The notes under the pieces are model-generated. The model worked only from the letters and a program-made list of their open reading frames with translations, searched no databases and was not told the origin of the DNA. Positions 35,952 through 44,471 of a stretch of 64,000 nt of DNA are shown here, piece by piece (position 1 is the first letter of the stretch; each line of letters begins with the position of its first letter). The DNA comes from RH-AL1 sp965277355 (lineage in GTDB: Bacteria; Pseudomonadota; Alphaproteobacteria; Rhizobiales; Beijerinckiaceae). The position numbers were made by a program, and so were the translations under genes. The stretch spans positions 248,001 through 312,000 of the forward strand of contig CBDICN010000001.1 of the NCBI GenBank assembly GCA_965277355.1. The letters run 5' to 3'.

Positions 35952-36303
35952 AGATCGGGCCAGGTTCTGTTGACGGACTCCCCCCCGTCGGGTGACCCGG
36001 ATGGACTGTGAGTGGAACACGCGCTTCAACGCCACGTCTGGGTTGGCCGGCGGCGCGCCATCCAAAGCTGGCGCACCCGGCCAGGCGCGACCGTTCCGCT
36101 GCGCCAGAAGCGGTCCTGCCCCGCACGGTGTGAAGTGCCGTCGCTAACTCTCGATCAGCACCTCGGCATCGCTTAGCGCGACGCGGCTGACATTGCTGCC
36201 GACCGTATTGATCGCAGTCGGAAGCGCTGTGCTGCTGCGCTCCGCGCTGGGGTCGGATAGCGAAGCACATTCCCGATTGGGATGGCGAAACGGGAACTCG
36301 ACC
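35952..36303. other. Gene-free stretch between two cargo modules
   Basis: 352 bases. No recognisable coding frame. It separates the end of the AKR module from the end of the next TetR gene and probably marks a recombination joint between two independently acquired regulator-enzyme pairs. Confidence 0.4.
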
Positions 36304-36882
36304 TCACCGCGCGATCACCGCCACCGCAGCGGACACGATCGCGTCCACGAACCGGGCGTCGATCGGTTCGCGGGAGAACCAGCGGCGGTAGAACAACGCT
36401 CCGGCCGTCGTGGCGATCATGTCTTGCGGATCGGCATTGGACGGAACCTCGCCCGTCGCTTTCGCCTGTTCGACCACGGCGCCGAAGGGCTCCATGAGCG
36501 CCTTGTGCCACCCGGTCTGCATCGCCAGCACCTCGCTGTCGCGCTCGGCCGCGTCCACGATCGACGGCACTACCGCGCTCCAACTGGCTGTCTGCAACCG
36601 CTCCGCCAAGCCTGACAGGAGCGCGTGCAGGTCGCCGCGCAGGCTGCCGGTATCGGGCACATCGGTCGTTCCGCCGAGCCGCGAACAGGCGTCGATCAGC
36701 AGCGCCGATCGCGACGGCCAATGGCGGTAGATCGTCGTCTTGGAGACGCCCGACACGCGGGAAATCTCATCTATGCTGACATTGGCGAGGCCGCTCTGCG
36801 ATAGCTGCCGGTATGTCTCGGCCAGCACCACCGCCTTGGACCGCTCCGTGCGCTTGGCGGGCTTCGGCGACTGGTTCGGCAC
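36304..36882 (-). CDS. TetR-family regulator
   Basis: A 192-residue TetR protein: AVVLAETYRQLSQSGLANVS, IDEISRVSGVSKTTIYRHWP, SRSALLIDACSRLGG form the HTH. The C-terminal half has the TetR_C pattern with GALFYRRWFSREPIDARFVD. It is divergent from an SDR gene across 112 bases and is probably its repressor. Confidence 0.9.
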   Translation of the reverse strand: MPNQSPKPAKRTERSKAVVLAETYRQLSQSGLANVSIDEISRVSGVSKTTIYRHWPSRSALLIDACSRLGGTTDVPDTGSLRGDLHALLSGLAERLQTASWSAVVPSIVDAAERDSEVLAMQTGWHKALMEPFGAVVEQAKATGEVPSNADPQDMIATTAGALFYRRWFSREPIDARFVDAIVSAAVAVIAR

Positions 36883-36994
36883 ACATCACCCCTTGAACAG
36901 AACGATACCGTAGCGTAGCTATGCACGCCAGGGAAGGATAGCGACGGTGCTTCCTCCTCATTGATCGAACCACGGCCAGGATTAGGAACAGCAC

Positions 36995-37738
36995 ATGAAG
37001 ACTCTCGATGGCAAGATCGTCCTCATCACCGGAGGAACGAGCGGCATCGGCGCGGCCACGGCGGCGCTGTTCCGGGACGAGGGCGCGACGGTCGTCGCGA
37101 CAGGATCGAGCGCGGCGTCCGTCGCGGCGGCGCAGGAGCAGATGCCCGGCATCGAATTCATCGTATCGGACGCGGGCGATCCCGCTGCCGCCAAAGCGTT
37201 GGTCGACCATGTTCGCGTCACTCACGGGCGTCTGGACGTGGTGTTCGCCAATGCCGGGACGAACCGGCTCGCGCCGATCGAGGACGTGGACGAAGCGACC
37301 TTCGATTTCCTCCTCGGGCTGACGTTGCGCGGCCCGTTCTTCCTGTTGAAGCACGCGGTCGGCCTCATGTCGCAGGGCGGATCAATCATTCTCACCTCCT
37401 CCACGGTGGCGATTCGCGGTATGGCGACCACCAGCGTGTATGGCGCTGGCAAGGCCGCGCTTCGCGCCCTCGGCCTCAACCTCGCCGTCGAGTTCGCGCC
37501 TCGCAAGATACGGGTCAACACCATCACTCCCGGACCCGTGGCAACGCTTATCGGTCAGAAGCAGGGCCTGACAGAGGAGCAGATCGCCGGGTTCGGCACG
37601 ATGATCGGTCGCGTGCCGCTCGGCCGCATAGGCGATGCCGGCGAGATCGCCGCCGCGGCGCTCTACTTCGCCTCCGACGCATCCGGCTTCACAACTGGCG
37701 CGGAGTTGGTCGTGGACGGTGGCCTCACCATCACCTGA
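36995..37738 (+). CDS. Short-chain dehydrogenase/reductase
   Basis: A classical 247-residue SDR. The cofactor motif is ITGGTSGIGAATAALF, with NAG in VVFANAGTNRLAP, catalytic Ser in IILTSSTVAIRG and YxxxK in SVYGAGKAALRAL. The C terminus ends in the usual GAELVVDGGLTIT. NAD(P)-dependent oxidation or reduction of a small hydroxyl/keto substrate is likely. It is divergent from its TetR gene. Confidence 0.92.
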   Translation: MKTLDGKIVLITGGTSGIGAATAALFRDEGATVVATGSSAASVAAAQEQMPGIEFIVSDAGDPAAAKALVDHVRVTHGRLDVVFANAGTNRLAPIEDVDEATFDFLLGLTLRGPFFLLKHAVGLMSQGGSIILTSSTVAIRGMATTSVYGAGKAALRALGLNLAVEFAPRKIRVNTITPGPVATLIGQKQGLTEEQIAGFGTMIGRVPLGRIGDAGEIAAAALYFASDASGFTTGAELVVDGGLTIT

Positions 37739-38011
37739 CCCGAGAGGCCAACCATCCCGGGAGCACTGCAATAAGGTGTTCCCGGAAAGGGGCTCGGAGT
37801 GGAAAGCAGGTCACATACCGCTGGCGGATCGCCGCCCGAGCAGCCGTTTCCCAAGAGTGGTTCCCAATTGACATTTCCCAAAATCGGCCGACGTACACGG
37901 AGACACGGGAAGAGCGCGCCGGGTGCAAACGACCGGTTTCGGGACGGCCCGTGACAGGGTGGAATGACGGAGAGTGGGCGCGAACGGTCGCGGCGGGCAG
38001 TAGGCGAGAGA

Positions 38012-39769
38012 TCAGCCGATCCCAAGTCCCCGTTTGCGGCCGAAGCTCCAGTCCACCCCGCCTCCAGGCAGCACGACCCCCGACACCTGCCGCCCGAGGT
38101 GCTCCTCCAGCGCCGGCTTCCACGGCACCAGCTCGAACCCGAGCCCGTTGTCGATCGTCGCAAACCGGCCCGACGCGAGCTGCACGCGCTGGCGATAGAC
38201 GCCCGCGACGTGCTCGCCCTCGACCGCGCTCTGGCGCGGTAGCCCCGTCTCAGCCGAGAGCTTCCCCGCGGCCGCATCGAGTTCCTGCCGTTGCAGCGTG
38301 TCGAGCAGGTCGCGCGCGAAGATGGTGCGCTTTCCCTGCCGCGTTGCCAGTCCTTCGGCGGCCAAGTGATCGGTCCGGCGTTCGAGTGCTTTGCGCACCT
38401 CGGCCCCGAACCCACTGCCGGCGAGCGGAGCCGGCTCGCGCGCCAGCAATGTTCTGTCGAGCCAGGTCGCGCCCGGCGAGGTCACCTGGGTCGCCAGCGG
38501 CAGGTCTGAGCGGACGGCGAGACTCACCCGGCGCTGCCCGTCGCCGCCGGTGAACGGCCGAACCTCCACCACCGCGCCAATACCGGCGTCCCCGGTCGCC
38601 TCCAGGCTGCCGAACCGGATGTGGTGCGCCCGCCCGTCCACGCCCTCGATCACGACATAGGCCGAGCCCTTCAGCTCGTCTTGAAGGCCGCGATCCGCAA
38701 GCCGCCCCAGAACCGCGGGTGCGTCCTCGCCGTGGATGGCGAAGGCACCCACATCCGCCTCGAGACCGCCACGGCTGAGCGCCCGGTTCATCGTGCGGAT
38801 GATGTCGCCGCAGTCGCCGATCGCGCGCAGGGTGGGTTCGATGTCCGGCTTGAGCGTCCACTGCGCCGGCCCGACCGGCTCCGCCAAACCGAGCCGCTCC
38901 AGCACCTGGGCACGCCCGATCATCAGCCGGCGCAGCTCCGGGTCGAGTGGCGCGACGCCTCCCGGCCGGAGATCCACGATGCCGGCACTGTCGTCCGCCG
39001 CCGCTCGAAGCGCGCGATCAAGCCCCGTCCACCGCTCTGCTCCAACCTCCTGCTCCAGGCCTGCCCGTATCGCCTGCTCGGAACGTGGCCCCAGTTCCAG
39101 CCCGACTAGCTCCTCGGCCCGGGCGCGGAACCCGCGGCTGATGTACTCGCGGCTTATGACCAAGTCCGATCCGTCCTCGGCGATCCCGCGGGCAAGAACA
39201 TGGACGTGCGGCTGATCGGTGTTCCAGTGGTCAACCGCTACCCAGTCGATCTTGGTCCCGAGGTCTCGCTCGACGCGGGCCATGAGGTCGCGGGTGAAGG
39301 CGCGTAGGTCCGTCATCTCGGGGGCGTCTTCGGGCGAGACGATGAAGCGGAAGTGGTGCCGGTCGTTCTCGCAGCGGTCGGCGAACGCGGGCACGTCCGC
39401 CGCGTCGCCGCGCGCGTCGAACATGCGCGCGTCCGCCCCGTCCCGCGTCACGCCGTCGCGTTGAAGGTAGCTCAGGTGCTTGTTGAGCGGCGCGGAGCGG
39501 AACCGCGTGCCACGCTGGCGCACCACGCGCGCCTTGATGACGACGCGGCGCTGAGGCGATCGGAGCGCGAGCGCAGCTGCGGCGGCGCGTCCGCGCCCAA
39601 AGCCGGCGCTACGGCCGGACGAGACACGGCCGAGCCCGGGACCCGTATGCCCAGCCTTCCTGGCGGCGCGCATGACCTGACCCACGAAGCTCTGCGGCTT
39701 GCCGGCTCCTCGTCCTCCTTCGCGGACCCGTCCTGGCCGAATCCGCAACTCGTCGTCGCGGGCGCTCAC
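38012..39769 (-). CDS. Conjugative relaxase (VirD2-like, DUF3363 type)
   Basis: This 585-residue relaxase nicks the transfer origin. The 3-His motif is visible as WNTDQPHVHVLARG near residue 200, with CENDRHHFRFIVSPEDAPEM before it. The likely nicking tyrosine is in LNKHLSYLQRDGVTRDGADA. The C-terminal half is the DUF3363 region. The basic N terminus (GRVREGGRGAGKPQSFVGQV) is typical of this MOBP-like alphaproteobacterial group. The reading frame is intact. It stands upstream of the cargo that separates it from traG. Confidence 0.92.
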   Translation of the reverse strand: MSARDDELRIRPGRVREGGRGAGKPQSFVGQVMRAARKAGHTGPGLGRVSSGRSAGFGRGRAAAAALALRSPQRRVVIKARVVRQRGTRFRSAPLNKHLSYLQRDGVTRDGADARMFDARGDAADVPAFADRCENDRHHFRFIVSPEDAPEMTDLRAFTRDLMARVERDLGTKIDWVAVDHWNTDQPHVHVLARGIAEDGSDLVISREYISRGFRARAEELVGLELGPRSEQAIRAGLEQEVGAERWTGLDRALRAAADDSAGIVDLRPGGVAPLDPELRRLMIGRAQVLERLGLAEPVGPAQWTLKPDIEPTLRAIGDCGDIIRTMNRALSRGGLEADVGAFAIHGEDAPAVLGRLADRGLQDELKGSAYVVIEGVDGRAHHIRFGSLEATGDAGIGAVVEVRPFTGGDGQRRVSLAVRSDLPLATQVTSPGATWLDRTLLAREPAPLAGSGFGAEVRKALERRTDHLAAEGLATRQGKRTIFARDLLDTLQRQELDAAAGKLSAETGLPRQSAVEGEHVAGVYRQRVQLASGRFATIDNGLGFELVPWKPALEEHLGRQVSGVVLPGGGVDWSFGRKRGLGIG

Positions 39770-40097
39770 GAGGCGCGACTCCCGCCGTTGCGCCCGAAGC
39801 TGGCGGCCAAATCACTGACACTGATAGTAAATGTGAGTGTCGCGCCAGCCGGAAGAGGGCGGGAGCTGGCAGCCCAAGGGTCGCTAAGTCGTTGATCTGA
39901 GGTGCGCAGCGCACCATCCGACCACCCAAGGCTGGCAGCCGTTTTATCTCGCCCTCCTTCCCCCGTTGCTTCTACCGTGCTCCAACCTGCCGATCCCCTG
40001 TCCCGCCAGTTCTTCCCGGAGCAGCCCGCACTACTCCACAGCGCGCCACGGTAGCCGATGACGCCCTGATGCGGACTGGGTGACACGGATTGCGCCT
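39770..40097. other. Gap upstream of the relaxase; possible oriT region
   Basis: 328 bases with no gene. They contain a perfect palindrome GGTGCGC-A-GCGCACC at 39901-39915, and GACACT-N13-AGTGTC around 39820-39845. Transfer origins often sit next to relaxase genes and carry such inverted repeats, but no nic sequence of a known group could be matched. The relaxase promoter should also be here. Confidence 0.35.
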
Positions 40098-40973
40098 TCA
40101 CGGCTGCGATCCTGCGCTTGGACGGTCGGGAAACAGCGGGTTGTGTGACGGTCGCGCGGCTTGCGATGATTGATCCGCACGTGCTGCATCCGTCGGTCCA
40201 CCGTCACCGAGCTGCGGGTCCGATGGCGACTCGGCCCCGCGCGATCGAGGCACGAAGATCGCCGCTGGCCGGTCGATCACCGTGGCGTTTGCGAGGATGA
40301 TGCGCGCGATGCGCTCTCGCTCGGCCGCGCCCTGGACCGGAGACTCCGAGCTGTTCAGCGCGACGAAGATCGACGGCATGGCGGACGCGCGGCCGACCGT
40401 CCGGCCTGTGAACTCCGGCAGGGACGCGACTCTGCCGCCGACCACCGGACCGAGCGTGGCGAGGTAGCGAATCGTCTCGTCGGGCAACGGTCGCGCGCCC
40501 GACAGATGGTCCTCCCAGCGTCCCGGCCCCGCGTTGTAGGCGGCCAACATCCCAGTGGCGCCGTAGCGGTCGAACATCTCACGCAAGTACGCCGCGCCCG
40601 CCATGATGTTGTCGCGCGGGTTCCAGGGATCGGGGCCGAGACCGTGACGAAAGGCGAGCGCGGCGTAGGTCCGCGGCATCACCTGCATGAGTCCGATCGC
40701 TCCCTTGGGCGACACGACGTTCGCGCGGCCACGGCTCTCGACCTGCATGACTTCGGCGATCCAGGCCGCGGGTACGCCGAACCGGCGTGATGCTTCCTCG
40801 ATCAGCTCAGCGACGGTCTCGCTGGCCTCCGGTGAGCGCGTGGGTGTGGGGGACGCCGGCTGCGCCGTGGCCGTTCCGGTCGTTGCTGCGATCACCCCGA
40901 GGAGCGCGATGGCTGCAGTCCATCGGCGGCCGGGCTCCTGGGCGAATGGCCGGGAAGAGAGAGGAGCCCTCAC
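40098..40973 (-). CDS. Lytic transglycosylase of the conjugation cluster
   Basis: A 291-residue SLT-family muramidase that opens the peptidoglycan for the mating apparatus. After a signal sequence (AAIALLGVIAATTGTATAQP) it has VPAAWIAEVMQVESRGRANV with the catalytic glutamate, then KGAIGLMQVMPRTYAAL and MLAAYNAGPGRWEDHL. A GTG start at 40973 places GGAG upstream and the stop codon of traF two bases away. Confidence 0.88.
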   Translation of the reverse strand: MRAPLSSRPFAQEPGRRWTAAIALLGVIAATTGTATAQPASPTPTRSPEASETVAELIEEASRRFGVPAAWIAEVMQVESRGRANVVSPKGAIGLMQVMPRTYAALAFRHGLGPDPWNPRDNIMAGAAYLREMFDRYGATGMLAAYNAGPGRWEDHLSGARPLPDETIRYLATLGPVVGGRVASLPEFTGRTVGRASAMPSIFVALNSSESPVQGAAERERIARIILANATVIDRPAAIFVPRSRGAESPSDPQLGDGGPTDAARADQSSQAARPSHNPLFPDRPSAGSQP

Positions 40974-40975
40974 GC

Positions 40976-41488
40976 TCAGCGCTCCTCTCCGGTCCACACC
41001 GGGCGCGCCCTGCCGACGATGGTTTCGCGCGGCAGCGGTCCGAAGTAGCGCCCGTCGAGCGAGTCCGGCCGGTCGGGGTTGAACAGGAACACCTGCGCGC
41101 CCGTCAGCACGGTGCAACCCTGCCAGACCGGCAGCTGCCGCCCGCGCCGGTCGCGGTCCAGAGCGTCGCCGAGCGGCACGCCGTCGACCGAGACGATGCG
41201 TCCGTTGCGGCAGACCCGCTGCCCGCCGAGTGCAGCCACCCGCTTCAGCAGCGGCACGCCGCGCGGCAGGTAGCCGCCCTCGGCGAGAAAGCCTGCGAGG
41301 GCCTCCGGGGGACGCACCACCATCAGCTCCATCAGCTTGGGGCGCGCAACCGGCTCGACGCGATAGAGCCCGATCGGTGCGCTCGCGGTGGCGTTCCAGA
41401 CGAGCGAGGGCCGCACCGGGGCGTCGGAGATCGCAACCGCGCCGCTGGCCACGAGGGTGGTGACGAGCGTCTTCCAGGGCAGCGTCAT
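40976..41488 (-). CDS. traF: TraF-type S26 signal peptidase
   Basis: A 170-residue S26 peptidase of the conjugative type that matures the TrbC pilin. One N-terminal membrane segment is followed by NATASAPIGLYRVEP (catalytic Ser region), LPRGVPLLKRVAALGGQRVC (catalytic Lys region) and VFLFNPDRPDSLDGRYFGPL. It overlaps the upstream DUF2840 gene by four bases. Confidence 0.9.
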   Translation of the reverse strand: MTLPWKTLVTTLVASGAVAISDAPVRPSLVWNATASAPIGLYRVEPVARPKLMELMVVRPPEALAGFLAEGGYLPRGVPLLKRVAALGGQRVCRNGRIVSVDGVPLGDALDRDRRGRQLPVWQGCTVLTGAQVFLFNPDRPDSLDGRYFGPLPRETIVGRARPVWTGEER

Positions 41489-41949
41489 GCGGTGATCCTC
41501 CGTCGCAACAGCCAGGCGCGATGCCGGTCGAGCGCGTAGGCGCGAGACGGCTGGCCGGCTGAAATGCGGTTTTGGACGTGACGCCAATGATCCGGGCAGG
41601 CGTCCTCGGCGGCGAGGCCGAGCGCCTCGACCTGGTCGATGGCGGCGAGCACCTGTTCGACCTTCGGCCAGCCGGAGATGTGCAGCAGGATCTCCGCGCC
41701 GGGCGTCACGAACGGCACGGTCGAGAAGGCCGCGCCTGGCTCTACGGCACGCAGCACGTCGATGCGGCTGACCGCGGTGCCGTAATCGTTGGCCGCCCAA
41801 CGCACGAAGGCGAACACGGCATCCGGCGCGAAGGCCAGCACGCGCCGGCGGCGGTCGAGGATGCGCTCCTCCCGCTCCCGGCCGAAGCGAACCCAGCGCT
41901 CGATCCGCCCTTCGAGGTGCAGGAGCTCGACTTCGGTGAGGGCGGTCAC
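41485..41949 (-). CDS. DUF2840 family protein
   Basis: A 154-residue protein (MTALTEVELLHLEGRIERWV) that matches DUF2840, found next to traF and parA in alphaproteobacterial ICEs. The central block is VFAFVRWAANDYGTAVSRID, then AFSTVPFVTPGAEILLHISG. No catalytic motif is known for the family. It overlaps neighbours on both sides by four bases, consistent with a translationally coupled operon. Confidence 0.82.
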   Translation of the reverse strand: MTALTEVELLHLEGRIERWVRFGREREERILDRRRRVLAFAPDAVFAFVRWAANDYGTAVSRIDVLRAVEPGAAFSTVPFVTPGAEILLHISGWPKVEQVLAAIDQVEALGLAAEDACPDHWRHVQNRISAGQPSRAYALDRHRAWLLRRRITA

Positions 41950-42212
41950 GACGCGCCTCCCGCGCTGTCCTGGCGCTCGCCGTACTCACGCTCCAGCAGC
42001 GAGCGGAGCATGTCGGCGACGGTCAGGCCGCGCTGGAAAGCGGTGACCTTGATCCGCGCCCGCAGCGTCGGGGTGACGTCGATCGTCAGCCGCGCGGTGA
42101 AGGCCGGCGATGTCGCGGATCGAGCGTCGGCCACGCTCACCCATGCGTCGGCTGCGCTTCTCGTGGCGCCTGGGCGCGTCGCGAAGGGCGCCTTGGAGCC
42201 GGCGCGGCTCAT
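41946..42212 (-). CDS. Small ribbon-helix-helix protein downstream of parA
   Basis: An 88-residue protein whose C-terminal half, RLTIDVTPTLRARIKVTAFQ then RGLTVADMLRSLLEREYGER, is a ribbon-helix-helix of the kind that partners ParA (ParG/CopG-like). It overlaps parA by four bases. It probably binds a centromere-like or operator site of the element and works with ParA in maintenance. Confidence 0.78.
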   Translation of the reverse strand: MSRAGSKAPFATRPGATRSAADAWVSVADARSATSPAFTARLTIDVTPTLRARIKVTAFQRGLTVADMLRSLLEREYGERQDSAGGAS

Positions 42213-42847
42213 GGCGCGAGGCCCTCCACCTCGGTCGCCATCGCCGCGATCTCGGCGGCGGCGAGGCAGCCGGGGTCCAGCTCTTCGGCGAGGCGTCCGG
42301 TGCGCGCCGCGTCGGCGAAGACGATGCGCTGGCCGATGCGGGCGGCAAGCACCGGCGGGTCGTGGTCGGCCAGCGCGTCTGCGGTCGCCCGCGCGATGAC
42401 GGTGCGGGCCGCGCAGCGGTTCAGCACCATGCCGGCGGCAAGCCCGGGACGGAACATCCGCGCCTCCTCCAGCAGCCGCAGCATCTCGGCCGACGCCCAG
42501 CCGTCGAAGGGCGATGGCGTGGCCGGGATCAGCACGAGGTCGGCTGCGAGCAAGGCGGAGCGCGCGACACCGGCGGTACGCGGCGCACCGTCGACGATGA
42601 TGTGGTCGGCGTCCGCCGCGATGGCGGGCAGCTCGCGGTGCAGCGTCTCGCGCGCCAGGCCCAGCACGCCGAACAGCCGAGGCAGCGCCTCGCGGGCGCG
42701 TTGCTCGGACCAGTCCAGCGCCGACCCCTGAGGGTCCGCGTCGACCACAACGACCCGTTTTCCCCTACCGGCCCAGCGCCCGGCGAGGTGCAGGGCGAGC
42801 GTCGTCTTGCCGACGCCGCCCTTCTGATTGAGGAGCGCGACGATCAC
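42209..42847 (-). CDS. parA: ParA-family partition ATPase
   Basis: This 212-residue deviant Walker ATPase starts MIVALLNQKGGVGKTTLALH, the signature motif. VVVVDADPQGSALDWSEQRA and HIIVDGAPRTAGVARSALLA follow. It is short, like the ParA/MinD-type proteins of plasmids and ICEs. Together with the RHH protein and RepA it forms a plasmid-like stability unit in the integrated element. Confidence 0.93.
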   Translation of the reverse strand: MIVALLNQKGGVGKTTLALHLAGRWAGRGKRVVVVDADPQGSALDWSEQRAREALPRLFGVLGLARETLHRELPAIAADADHIIVDGAPRTAGVARSALLAADLVLIPATPSPFDGWASAEMLRLLEEARMFRPGLAAGMVLNRCAARTVIARATADALADHDPPVLAARIGQRIVFADAARTGRLAEELDPGCLAAAEIAAMATEVEGLAP

Positions 42848-44025
42848 CGCTCGTCCTCGCCGTCGGGTGCGAAGAGGTCCCGGGTCCTCGCAAGACGGCC
42901 CTTCGTTCCGGTCGTGGAGCGCGAGACACGACCATCGGTCAGCGTCTGGCGATCCGGCGCGGGAATGAGTGTGGGCGGACCGTCGCCTACAACAGACTCA
43001 GAGTTAGACTCTAAGTTAGATAAGTTAAGGGCGAGAGCCGACGGCGTAGGTCGCTGAATGTGCTCGGGATTTTCGCCATCCGTATTTACGGCTTGCGCCC
43101 GAAGTCCCGATAGTGGTGCGCCCGAAGTCCCGATACCGTTTGCGCCCGAAGTCCCGATAGGGCGACGCGTTGTCCCCGGCTTGTCCACAGCCTTGTCTAC
43201 AGGACGGATGAGGACGAGATCGCGGACGGAGGCGTCAGTGTCGATGACGCGCTCCAACGCGAGCGCGTAGCCGGGCAGCGGCTGGCGGGCGACGATGCCG
43301 CGGAGGTCGAGCGCGAAATCCGAGAAGCGGGCGGTGCTCGCGCTCTTGGCGTGGAGGTGGCGCAGATCGAAGCGCCAGCCCTCGGCTTGGCGGCCGGCGT
43401 GCTTGCGCGCGACGCGGTAGAGCCAGCGCTCGATGCCGCCGGTCAGAGCGAAGTAGCCCGGGTCGATGGTGAGGACGAGCCGGCGGTCGAGGACGCCCTG
43501 GTAGAACCAGTCGGGCAGCACGAACTCCATGCCCTCGATCCGCCCGGCGCGCGTCGCGAGCTCCTCCCACTCGTTGATCCAGGAGAACTGCTGGCGTCGC
43601 CAGTGCTCGCCCTGGCGGACGGTGGTGCGGATTACCGTCGACTGCAGGCGCGCCAGCGCGCCGCGCAACAGACCGTACTCACGGTTGCCGGTGGCACGGC
43701 CGATGGCGGTCAGCAGCTGATAGGGCGTGAAGCGGAAGAAGCGCGAGGTGGGCAGGCCACGATCGGCGGCCTCCACGAGCTGCGATCCCGCCCAGATGAG
43801 CACGTCGGCGTCCCAGATGGTCGCCATGCCGTGCTCGGGCACGGCGTAGACCTGCACTTCCGTAGTTCCGGCTTTGTAGGAGATCGGGGTCACGCGCTTA
43901 ACCTTGGCAAGGGAGAAGAAGGGCCGCTCCATGAGGTCGCGTTGATCGCGGGACGCGATAACGCCGCTCAGCGCCTCGAAGACATCGAGGGACGCGCGCT
44001 CGCTGGAGGGCGGCGGACGACGCAC
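42844..44025 (-). CDS. repA: Replication initiator protein RepA (RPA type)
   Basis: A 393-residue initiator of the alphaproteobacterial RepA (RPA) family. Characteristic parts are FFSLAKVKRVTPISYKAGTT, IWDADVLIWAGSQLVEA, and DRRLVLTIDPGYFALTGGIE. The C-terminal third is low-complexity and contains a short GTSGA-type repeat, encoded by three near-identical 19-base units at 43094-43159 that look like iterons. An ICE-borne RepA fits an element that replicates after excision. Confidence 0.88.
   Translation of the reverse strand: MRRPPPSSERASLDVFEALSGVIASRDQRDLMERPFFSLAKVKRVTPISYKAGTTEVQVYAVPEHGMATIWDADVLIWAGSQLVEAADRGLPTSRFFRFTPYQLLTAIGRATGNREYGLLRGALARLQSTVIRTTVRQGEHWRRQQFSWINEWEELATRAGRIEGMEFVLPDWFYQGVLDRRLVLTIDPGYFALTGGIERWLYRVARKHAGRQAEGWRFDLRHLHAKSASTARFSDFALDLRGIVARQPLPGYALALERVIDTDASVRDLVLIRPVDKAVDKPGTTRRPIGTSGANGIGTSGAPLSGLRAQAVNTDGENPEHIQRPTPSALALNLSNLESNSESVVGDGPPTLIPAPDRQTLTDGRVSRSTTGTKGRLARTRDLFAPDGEDER
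43094..43159. repeat. Three iteron-like 19-bp repeats inside repA
   Basis: TGCGCCCGAAGTCCCGATA occurs at 43094-43112, 43117-43135 and 43141-43159. The period is 23-24 bases, about two helical turns, so all three copies face the same side of DNA. They lie within the repA 3' region in the C-terminal low-complexity part of the protein. Iterons inside the initiator gene are a plausible replication origin. Confidence 0.7.
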
Positions 44026-44037
44026 GGCTGCGAGAGC

Positions 44038-44322
44038 TCAGCCGCGCCGTTGGCCGGCGTAACGGGCGAGCGGCGCCGCGTGCGGCTTGGCCGGCAGCAC
44101 GGTCTCGCCGGTGTCATCGGAGGTCGACGCCTTGGCGCCGCGGCTGACCCAGGCCTGGAGGTCGTCGATCCGGTACACGACGCGGCCGCCGAGCTTGGAG
44201 TAGCGCGGCCCCGTGCCGTAGGTGCGGTGCTTCTCCAGCGTGCGGCCCGATAGGCCGAGGAAGTGCGCCGCCTCGGGCGTGCGCAGGTAGCGGGGCGGCA
44301 GGCCGGCGAGCGGGTCGGGCAT
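44038..44322 (-). CDS. AlpA/MerR-like helix-turn-helix protein
   Basis: A 94-residue protein with an excisionase-like winged helix: PPRYLRTPEAAHFLGLSGRT then LEKHRTYGTGPRYSKLGGRV and VYRIDDLQAWVSRG. Such proteins activate excision or transfer genes in integrative elements. It lies 12 bases upstream of repA on the same strand. Excision directionality factor and transcriptional activator are both possible roles. Confidence 0.85.
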   Translation of the reverse strand: MPDPLAGLPPRYLRTPEAAHFLGLSGRTLEKHRTYGTGPRYSKLGGRVVYRIDDLQAWVSRGAKASTSDDTGETVLPAKPHAAPLARYAGQRRG

Positions 44323-44471
44323 CGAAGGGGCTCCGGATCGAGGGGGCCGCTCCCGACGGGAAGCGGCGTTCGGCGGAGACCCTGGCGAAGCAGGCCCGGC
44401 AGGGTGGATGACGAAGTTATCTGCGAGATGGCGTCATCCCCGGCGGTCATCGTCGGGCGTGGGGCGACGCG

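Noticed and set aside
43094..43159. Repeats considered as a CRISPR array
   Set aside because: Only three 19-base repeats with 4-5-base spacers inside a coding region and no cas genes; iterons fit better.
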